From Chitinophagaceae bacterium (GTDB lineage Bacteria; Bacteroidota; Bacteroidia; Chitinophagales; Chitinophagaceae), in contig CANKGM010000013.1 in assembly GCA_947481355.1 (NCBI GenBank), positions 1-19,982 of the forward strand: a stretch of 19,982 bases of DNA. Reading direction: 5' to 3'. Position numbers and translations under genes: made by a program. Numbering within the stretch: the stretch's first letter is position 1; each line of letters begins with the position of its first letter. The notes beneath the pieces are model-generated. The model was not told the DNA's origin, ran no database searches, and was given only the letters and a program-made list of their open reading frames with translations. Positions 14,427 through 19,982 of this stretch are shown in pieces.

Positions 14427-15302
14427 ATGAATTTGCTAGACGGGAAAATTGTATCGCAAGCGGTTAAAGTCCGACTTAAAACATATACCGAGGAACGATT
14501 ATTGCAAGGGAAAAAAGCACCACACTTGGCTGCTATTTTAATTGGAAATAATGGTGCTAGTGAAACGTATGTAGCATCAAAGGTTAAGTCGTGTGCTGAA
14601 GTTGGATTTGTATCAACGCTGATCAGGCTTGAGGAATCGATTTCAGAGCAAGAACTTCTTTTTAAGCTTAATGAATTGAATGAAGATTTCGATGTTGATG
14701 GAATACTAGTTCAACTCCCATTACCAAAGCATATCTCAGAACAAAAAGTTATCGAAACTATACATCCATCAAAAGATGTTGATGGTTTTCATCCAGAGAG
14801 TGTAGGAAGAATGGTTCAAGGACTTCCTGCTTTTTATCCAGCTACACCCTATGGTATTTTGTTGATGTTAGAGCACTATAATATCGAAACAAAAGGCAAG
14901 CATGCTGTTGTAATTGGCCGAAGCAATATTGTTGGCAGGCCAATAAGCATCATGTTGAATAAAAATGAGTATCCTGGAAATTGCACGGTGACAGTATGCC
15001 ACTCTCATACACACAACTTGAAAGAAATTTGTTTGCAAGCCGACATCATTATTGCCGCTTTAGGTAGGCCTGAATTTCTAAAGGGCGACATGGTAAAAGA
15101 AGGCGCGGTAATTGTGGATGTAGGGATTACACGTGTTCCTGATGGCTCAAAAAAATCTGGATTTGCCATAAAGGGAGATGTGGACTTTAATGATGTTGCT
15201 CCCAAAAGCAGTTATATAACTCCTGTTCCAGGAGGAGTTGGTCCAATGACCATTGCAGCATTGATGATGAATACCTTTAAAGCATGTGCTGCAAAAGATT
15301 AA
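14427..15302 (+). CDS. folD: Bifunctional methylene-tetrahydrofolate dehydrogenase / methenyl-tetrahydrofolate cyclohydrolase
   Basis: FolD interconverts 5,10-methylene-, 5,10-methenyl- and 10-formyl-tetrahydrofolate with NADP and supplies one-carbon units for purines and formyl-Met. The 291-residue protein has the catalytic-lysine motif as Y48-VAS-K52 (in SETYVASKVKSC), the VDGILVQLPLPKH region (90-102) with Q97, KDVDGFHPESVGRM (116-129), the dinucleotide-binding GRSNIVGRP (164-172) and the C-terminal TPVPGGVGPMTIAAL (265-279). All are standard. queE starts 3 nt after its stop, so the two share a transcript driven by the promoter just upstream. The pairing joins folate one-carbon metabolism with a deazaguanine gene; I infer convenience of expression and not a shared pathway. 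Confidence 0.96.
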   Translation: MNLLDGKIVSQAVKVRLKTYTEERLLQGKKAPHLAAILIGNNGASETYVASKVKSCAEVGFVSTLIRLEESISEQELLFKLNELNEDFDVDGILVQLPLPKHISEQKVIETIHPSKDVDGFHPESVGRMVQGLPAFYPATPYGILLMLEHYNIETKGKHAVVIGRSNIVGRPISIMLNKNEYPGNCTVTVCHSHTHNLKEICLQADIIIAALGRPEFLKGDMVKEGAVIVDVGITRVPDGSKKSGFAIKGDVDFNDVAPKSSYITPVPGGVGPMTIAALMMNTFKACAAKD

Positions 15303-15305
15303 ACT

Positions 15306-15920
15306 ATGCCAGAAATAACTTCTTCATCATTGCCTTTAATGGAGCATTTCTATACTCTTCAAGGAGAAGGGCGATATAGTGGACAAGCATCCTATTTTAT
15401 TCGGCTTGGAGGTTGTGATGTCGGATGTACTTGGTGTGATGTTAAAGAAAGCTGGGACGCATCAAAACATCCAACAGTAAATACTAAAGATATAGTGAAT
15501 TTTGTTCGAGTTTCTGGATCACCTATCGCAGTAGTTACAGGTGGCGAACCGTTAATGCATGATCTAAGTGCGCTAACAGGTGAGTTGAAATCCATTGGCG
15601 TAAGAACGCATATTGAAACATCTGGAGCTCACCCCTTATCAGGCTCATGGGATTGGCTCTGTCTTTCCCCAAAAAAATTTAAAGCACCTCTTGATGAAGT
15701 TGTAAAGAAAGCGAATGAGCTAAAGGTGGTTGTGTATAATAAGTCAGATTTTGAATGGGCTGAAAAATTTGCTGCATTAGTCCCCCCAGATTGCCTACTC
15801 TATCTTCAACCAGAATGGAGCAAAGCATCTGTCATGAACCCACTCATTGTATCCTATATTAAAGACAATCCTAAATGGATTTTTTCAATTCAGTCGCATA
15901 AATTCTTGGACATTCCATAG
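15306..15920 (+). CDS. queE: 7-carboxy-7-deazaguanine synthase (radical SAM)
   Basis: QueE is a radical SAM enzyme that rearranges 6-carboxy-5,6,7,8-tetrahydropterin to 7-carboxy-7-deazaguanine, an intermediate of preQ0 and queuosine synthesis. The 204-residue protein has the cluster motif C37-x3-C41-x2-C44 in GGCDVGCTWCD, preceded by the QueE-typical FYTLQGEGRYSGQASYFIRL (15-34). VTGGEPLMHD (77-86) holds the SAM-contacting GGEP. The motif has the normal CX3CX2C spacing, unlike the E. coli enzyme with its insert. The stretch LCLSPKKFKAP is also family-typical. It directly follows folD. Its substrate comes from a QueD-type enzyme, for which this window offers two candidates at 8482-9378. queC, the next step, is not in the window. 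Confidence 0.94.
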   Translation: MPEITSSSLPLMEHFYTLQGEGRYSGQASYFIRLGGCDVGCTWCDVKESWDASKHPTVNTKDIVNFVRVSGSPIAVVTGGEPLMHDLSALTGELKSIGVRTHIETSGAHPLSGSWDWLCLSPKKFKAPLDEVVKKANELKVVVYNKSDFEWAEKFAALVPPDCLLYLQPEWSKASVMNPLIVSYIKDNPKWIFSIQSHKFLDIP

Positions 15921-15994
15921 CGCAAAGCAGATTGAATAGCATTTAACAAACGAATAGGCATACGGGTTAAAAAAATCAATTAACTTTATTTTGC

Positions 15995-17902
15995 ATGAAA
16001 AGAAACCTCATTTTATCTATTTTATTAATAGGTACTCAAGCCCTCGTTGCACAGCAATATAATCCTGCTAATGTTTCAAAAAAAGCAGTGGCGTTGTATG
16101 AAAAAGCCATGACAAGCGCTGATGATTCGCGCTATCAAGAGGCGTTGAGTTTTATTGAAGAAGCGCTAAAAGTGTACCCTTCCTATTTGGATGCTATATT
16201 ATCTAAAGCTGGTATACTTGGTGAATTGAAACGATATAGTGAAGCAGCGCAGGCGTATGAATCTGCTTTATTTGCAGACCCTGAATACGCAAAAGAATAT
16301 TATTTACCTTATTCAATAAATTTAGCCGGGAAGGGCGACTTTGAAAAAGCACTTACGGCAGTTAATGTTTTTTTAAATCAGCCAGGACTAAATGAAACGT
16401 CAAAAAAGGCGGGTGAATACCGTAAGAAAAATCTTCTTTTTGCATTAGACTATAAAAAATCAAACGCATACGATCAAACATTAAACGTTAATAATGCTGG
16501 TGATGAAATTAATTCATCCGTCTCAGAATATTTTCCTTCCTTAACCATTGATGGTAAGCGATTGATTTTCACACGAAGAGTGAATAACAGTAATGAAGAT
16601 TTTTATTCAAGTGAATGGTCTGCAAATAATTGGACTGTTTCTCAACCATTAGTAGGTTCAATCAATACCCCATTAAATGAGGGTGGGCAACAAGTTTCGC
16701 AGGATGGTAAATGGCTAATTTATGTGGGATGTAATTTTCCAGATAGCCATGGTGGTTGTGATATTTATTTATCAATGTTAACGTCTGGCACATGGGGTGC
16801 TCGTGAAAATTTAGGAACAGCCATCAATTCTGAATTTTGGGAATCAACCCCTTGTCTATCTCCTGATAAAAATGATTTGTATTTTTCTTCAAACAGACCA
16901 GGAGGATATGGGGCAAGTGATATTTATGTTTCACATCGATTGGCTAATGGCAAATGGTCTACTGCACAAAATCTAGGGCCTACTATTAATACAGCTGGGG
17001 ATGAGAGTTTTCCATTTATGCATGCAGATAATGAAACGCTTTATTTTACATCTAATGGATTGCAAGGTTACGGCGGTACAGATATTTTCATGACTAAAAA
17101 AGGATTAAATGATTTCGATAAGCCAGTTAATGTGGGCTATCCAATCAATACCATAGATAATGAAGGGAGCCTGATCGTTACTGCAGATGGAAAGACTGCC
17201 TATTATGCAAGTGATCGTTCCGATTCAAAAGGTGGTTTGGATATTTATTCATTTGCATTGAGAGAAGGAATTCGTCCGGTGGAAACATCATGGGTTCAAG
17301 GTCGCGTCTATGATCAAACTACGAAAAGTGGATTGCAGGCTACAGTTGAATTGGTTGATGTGAAAACCAGGCGCATGGTAAGTCAAGTTCAAACGGATAG
17401 TGATGGAAATTATTTGACCACATTGCCTAAAGGCAAAACATATGCATTCAGCGTGAATAAAAAGGGATCACTTTTTTATTCTTCTCAATTTGTTACCTCT
17501 GATAGCAGTAGTGAAAAGAATCAATCTATTGATATTCCATTGCAAACAATAAGTGTAGGAGCAAACGTAGTCTTGAAGAATATTTTCTATAATTCAGGCA
17601 AGTATGATTTGCTTCCAGAGTCAATTACGGAGTTGGAAAAACTCATTAGTTTAATGAAGGAGAATCCATCTCTGAAAATTCAAATCAATGGTCATACTGA
17701 TAATGTTGGAAAGGATGCAGACAACTTAATTTTATCAGATGCCCGTGCCAAGTCAGTAATCGCATACCTCGTTGCAAAAGGAATTGCTGATGCCCGTCTT
17801 TCATTTAAAGGATTTGGCGCTGCTGTGCCAATTGCAAAAAATGATTCAGAGGAGGGGCGTGCAATGAATCGAAGGACTGAGGCTGTCGTAGTTGCCAAGT
17901 AA
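15995..17902 (+). CDS. PorE-like envelope protein: TPR, PD40 propeller, regulatory-like and OmpA C-terminal domains
   Basis: The 635-residue protein begins with a signal peptide (MKRNLILSILLIGTQALVAQ, cleavage near 20). Domains in order are TPR-type helices (about 27-125), a beta-propeller of five PD40/WD40-like repeats (about 178-420; the typical DLYFSSNRPGGYGASDIYVS is at 294-313), a carboxypeptidase-regulatory-like sandwich (about 433-515) and an OmpA_C peptidoglycan-binding domain (about 524-635). The last has NGHTDNVG (565-572) with D569 and NRRTE (625-629), the pair expected to hold diaminopimelate. This order is that of PorE, the OmpA-like type IX secretion component of Porphyromonas. 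PorE there is a lipoprotein; no lipobox cysteine is present here. Bacteroidota carry several paralogues with this layout, and no other secretion gene is adjacent, so I leave the symbol empty. Confidence 0.85.
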   Translation: MKRNLILSILLIGTQALVAQQYNPANVSKKAVALYEKAMTSADDSRYQEALSFIEEALKVYPSYLDAILSKAGILGELKRYSEAAQAYESALFADPEYAKEYYLPYSINLAGKGDFEKALTAVNVFLNQPGLNETSKKAGEYRKKNLLFALDYKKSNAYDQTLNVNNAGDEINSSVSEYFPSLTIDGKRLIFTRRVNNSNEDFYSSEWSANNWTVSQPLVGSINTPLNEGGQQVSQDGKWLIYVGCNFPDSHGGCDIYLSMLTSGTWGARENLGTAINSEFWESTPCLSPDKNDLYFSSNRPGGYGASDIYVSHRLANGKWSTAQNLGPTINTAGDESFPFMHADNETLYFTSNGLQGYGGTDIFMTKKGLNDFDKPVNVGYPINTIDNEGSLIVTADGKTAYYASDRSDSKGGLDIYSFALREGIRPVETSWVQGRVYDQTTKSGLQATVELVDVKTRRMVSQVQTDSDGNYLTTLPKGKTYAFSVNKKGSLFYSSQFVTSDSSSEKNQSIDIPLQTISVGANVVLKNIFYNSGKYDLLPESITELEKLISLMKENPSLKIQINGHTDNVGKDADNLILSDARAKSVIAYLVAKGIADARLSFKGFGAAVPIAKNDSEEGRAMNRRTEAVVVAK

Positions 17903-18016
17903 TTTCCCGGGTTAATCCACCGATTAGAAAGAGTAAAAAACTTAGTATGGCCGCTATATGAACCATGCCTAGTACTAATGTAGGGGTAATTTACACCATA
18001 CCGATTTTTATTGGAT

Positions 18017-19126
18017 ATGGATGAAGAAATGCTTTTGTATCATGTTGCGCTTACTCAAATACCTCAAATAGGGGATATACATATTGGGATTTTACTAAAA
18101 CATTTTCAGCACCCAACGTTTATTTTTAAGGCAAAACGAAAAGATCTAGAGCATATTCCAGGTATAGGTTCACTCAGGGCTAATTACATAAAATCATTTT
18201 CTGATTTCGATAAAATAAAAAGCGAGCTAGAGTTTGCGCTTAAGAATAATGTTCAAATATTAATTAAAGGAACTTCCAGATATCCTTCAACGCTTGAAGA
18301 ATGTATTGATTCGCCACACATTTTGTATTACAAAGGAACAGCTAATCTTAATCTCCCAAAATTAATTAGTGTGGTAGGTACTAGATCACCAACTGAATAT
18401 GGTAAAGAGCGAACGGGAGAACTTATCGCTTCACTTAAAAACCAATCGGTAACCATCGTGAGTGGACTTGCTTATGGGATAGACACTGTAGCACATAGGG
18501 AATCATTAAAAAATAGTATACCAACCATTGCTGTATTGGGTCATGGATTTAAGCATATTTATCCATATGCAAACAGAAGCCTCGCTTCTGAAATGTTAAC
18601 TGCAGGAGGATTGCTGACAGAATTTATGCATGATGTAAAACCAGACAAACAAAATTTCCCGAGGCGAAACAGAATCGTTGCAGGTTTATCCGATGTGGTA
18701 GTGGTTATGGAGAGTGGTGCCAAAGGGGGAAGTTTAATTACGGCTGATGTGGCGAACAGTTATAATAAAGATGTATTGGCTTATCCAGGTAGGGCAAATG
18801 ATGTGCGAAGTATTGGCTGTAATCAATTGATTCGGACTAATAAAGCTAATTTGATAACAAGTGGCCAAGAACTCATTGATTTTATGAACTGGGCTCCAAT
18901 CAATGTTGATCGAAAACCCATTCAAATTGAGATGTTTTTGGCATTGGAGGAGAATGAGCGATTGATTTATGAGCTTATTGCGGAGAAACAGCCCATTTCG
19001 CTGGATGATCTAAGTATCCTCACCGAATTGAGGCCTAGCATATTGGCTGCCATGGTTTTGTCGTTGGAAATGAAGGACTTAATCCATCCCATTCCAGGAA
19101 AACTGTATAAAACGGCTTCGAGGTAG
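18017..19126 (+). CDS. dprA: DNA-processing protein DprA
   Basis: DprA binds incoming single-stranded DNA and loads RecA during natural transformation; it also exists in bacteria not known to be competent. The 369-residue protein has an N-terminal HhH/SAM-like domain with HIPGIGSLRANYI (46-58), then the Rossmann core: SVVGTRSPTEYG (118-129), IVSGLAYGIDTVAH (147-160), VLGHGFKHIYPYANR (173-187), and FPRRNRIVAGLSDVVVVMES (214-233) followed by GAKGGSLITA. A C-terminal winged-helix-like segment (about 310-365) completes the usual architecture. I chose the ATG at 18017; a TTG two codons earlier (18011) is also open. guaB follows after 29 nt. It is the only recognised DNA-uptake gene in the window, apart from a possible link to the HhH-barrel protein 4.5 kb away. 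Confidence 0.95.
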   Translation: MDEEMLLYHVALTQIPQIGDIHIGILLKHFQHPTFIFKAKRKDLEHIPGIGSLRANYIKSFSDFDKIKSELEFALKNNVQILIKGTSRYPSTLEECIDSPHILYYKGTANLNLPKLISVVGTRSPTEYGKERTGELIASLKNQSVTIVSGLAYGIDTVAHRESLKNSIPTIAVLGHGFKHIYPYANRSLASEMLTAGGLLTEFMHDVKPDKQNFPRRNRIVAGLSDVVVVMESGAKGGSLITADVANSYNKDVLAYPGRANDVRSIGCNQLIRTNKANLITSGQELIDFMNWAPINVDRKPIQIEMFLALEENERLIYELIAEKQPISLDDLSILTELRPSILAAMVLSLEMKDLIHPIPGKLYKTASR

Positions 19127-19144
19127 GTTTTTTGAAAAATTTCT

Positions 19145-19152
19145 TATCTTCG
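19145..19152 (+). promoter_or_regulatory. Candidate -7 box of guaB
   Basis: TATCTTCG, a one-base variant of TAnnTTTG and identical to the box before fabI, ends 3 nt before the guaB ATG at 19156. No TTG is found 17-23 nt upstream. It lies in the 29-nt gap after dprA, so guaB could also be read from upstream. Confidence 0.35.
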
Positions 19153-19155
19153 CTC

Positions 19156-19982
19156 ATGGCAACAAGAACTCGACAACTACCCCCCAAATTTTTTGGTGAA
19201 GGTTTAACCTTCGACGATGTACTCCTAGTACCTGCCTATTCTGAGGTATTGCCTAGGGAAGTCAACATTGTTACACACCTTACAAAGAATATCACGTTAA
19301 ATCTTCCACTGCTTTCAGCAGCTATGGATACGGTAACCGAAGCGCCTTTGGCTATTGCCCTAGCACGTGAAGGTGGGATTGGAATTCTCCATAAAAATAT
19401 GTCCATCGACCAGCAGGCTGAACAAGTACGGCGTGTAAAGAGAAGTGAGAGTGGGTTGATTATCGACCCAATAACCCTTCAAGTAGATGCAACAATCGCA
19501 GATGCATTAAAACTTATGAAGGATAATAAAATTGGAGGTATTCCAATTGTTAATGCCAGCAATAAATTGGTTGGAATACTCACAAATAGAGACCTACGAT
19601 TTGAAACAAATAAAAGAAAGAAAGTAAGTGAAGTGATGACTTCAGAAAACTTAGTTACTGCTCCTGAAGGGACCGACCTAAGGAAGGCTGAAAAAATTCT
19701 TCAAAATTATAAAATTGAAAAATTACCAGTAGTCGGTAAAAGTGGTCAGCTAATCGGGCTAATTACGTATCGTGATATTCTTCAATTACAAAGTTGTCCA
19801 AATGCAGTCAAAGATGATTTTGGTAGATTGAGGGTTGGCGCTGCTTTAGGCATCACCAAGGATATGCTTGATCGCACTGCAGCACTACAACATATTGGTG
19901 TGGATGTGGTTTGTTTGGATAGCGCACACGGACATACCAAAGGGGTTATAGATTCGTTGAAGTTGCTTAGAAAAAATTTTAA
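19156..19982 (+). CDS. guaB: IMP dehydrogenase, N-terminal part (3' end outside window)
   Basis: GuaB oxidises IMP to XMP with NAD, the committed step of guanine nucleotide synthesis. The visible 275 residues cover more than half of a protein usually near 490. They show GLTFDDVLLVPAYSEVLP (16-33), PLLSAAMDTVTE (51-62), GGIGILHKNM (73-82), a pair of CBS domains (about 102-150 and 160-212) that are the regulatory insert, and the start of the second half of the barrel with LRVGAALG (225-232) and VCLDSAHGH (252-260). The sequence runs to the window edge in frame, so the catalytic cysteine loop and flap are not visible. The start fits the known N-terminus and lies 3 nt after a candidate -7 box. 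Its product pool links to folE, which uses GTP, but no direct regulation is visible. Confidence 0.95.
   Translation, partial: MATRTRQLPPKFFGEGLTFDDVLLVPAYSEVLPREVNIVTHLTKNITLNLPLLSAAMDTVTEAPLAIALAREGGIGILHKNMSIDQQAEQVRRVKRSESGLIIDPITLQVDATIADALKLMKDNKIGGIPIVNASNKLVGILTNRDLRFETNKRKKVSEVMTSENLVTAPEGTDLRKAEKILQNYKIEKLPVVGKSGQLIGLITYRDILQLQSCPNAVKDDFGRLRVGAALGITKDMLDRTAALQHIGVDVVCLDSAHGHTKGVIDSLKLLRKNF

Noticed and set aside
15306..15920. QueE considered as part of a phage-type DNA deazaguanine modification system.
   Set aside because: No dpdA, queC-like phage genes, phage structural genes or integrase are present; it sits in a folD operon among housekeeping genes.

Overview
The window is ordinary-density chromosome (24 protein genes, two cut by the window edges, no RNA genes seen) from a member of the Bacteroidota, most likely Cytophagales-like. 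The grounds are small proteins typical of that phylum (DUF2795, DUF3467), a TPR/PD40/OmpA envelope protein, a large helix-hairpin-helix plus outer-membrane-barrel protein, futalosine-route menaquinone genes, and repeated -7 boxes of the Bacteroidota type (TAnnTTTG) instead of -35/-10 promoters with Shine-Dalgarno sites. I see no prophage, insertion sequence, CRISPR array, tRNA or rRNA, and no gene-free stretch longer than about 165 bases.

Layout. 1-2280 (+): the end of recN, then fabI and a SemiSWEET sugar transporter, closed by a hairpin shared with the convergent DUF2795 gene. 2666-4955: a LolD-type ABC ATPase (+) runs tail to tail into a minus-strand group reading gatC, a MacB-type ABC ATPase, and a PduO-type cobalamin adenosyltransferase. 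5089-6840 (+): trpS and a deoxynucleoside kinase. 6841-8336 (-): mqnB-mqnD, translationally coupled. 8482-11040 (+): two tandem PTPS/QueD paralogues, folE and fabD. 11143-14341 (-): DUF3467, then an overlapping pair made of a small barrel-like protein and the HhH-plus-barrel protein. 14427-19982 (+): folD-queE, a PorE-like OmpA-family protein, dprA and the start of guaB.

Functional themes. FolE makes 7,8-dihydroneopterin triphosphate, the substrate of the two QueD/PTPS paralogues; QueE, 6 kb away, takes the carboxytetrahydropterin made by a true QueD towards preQ0. One paralogue may therefore serve deazaguanine (queuosine) synthesis and the other biopterin-type chemistry. FabI and FabD belong to type II fatty-acid synthesis. 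MqnB and MqnD belong to futalosine menaquinone synthesis. FolD, GuaB and the deoxynucleoside kinase are nucleotide and one-carbon housekeeping. Envelope genes are the two orphan ABC ATPases, the PorE-like protein and the HhH-barrel pair.

The least understood item is the overlapping pair at 11509-14341: a secreted ComEA-like HhH domain with degenerate hairpins, attached to a probable outer-membrane barrel and coupled to a second small barrel. A second theme is promoter architecture: at several genes the -7 box ends 3-4 nt before the ATG, which predicts leaderless mRNAs.
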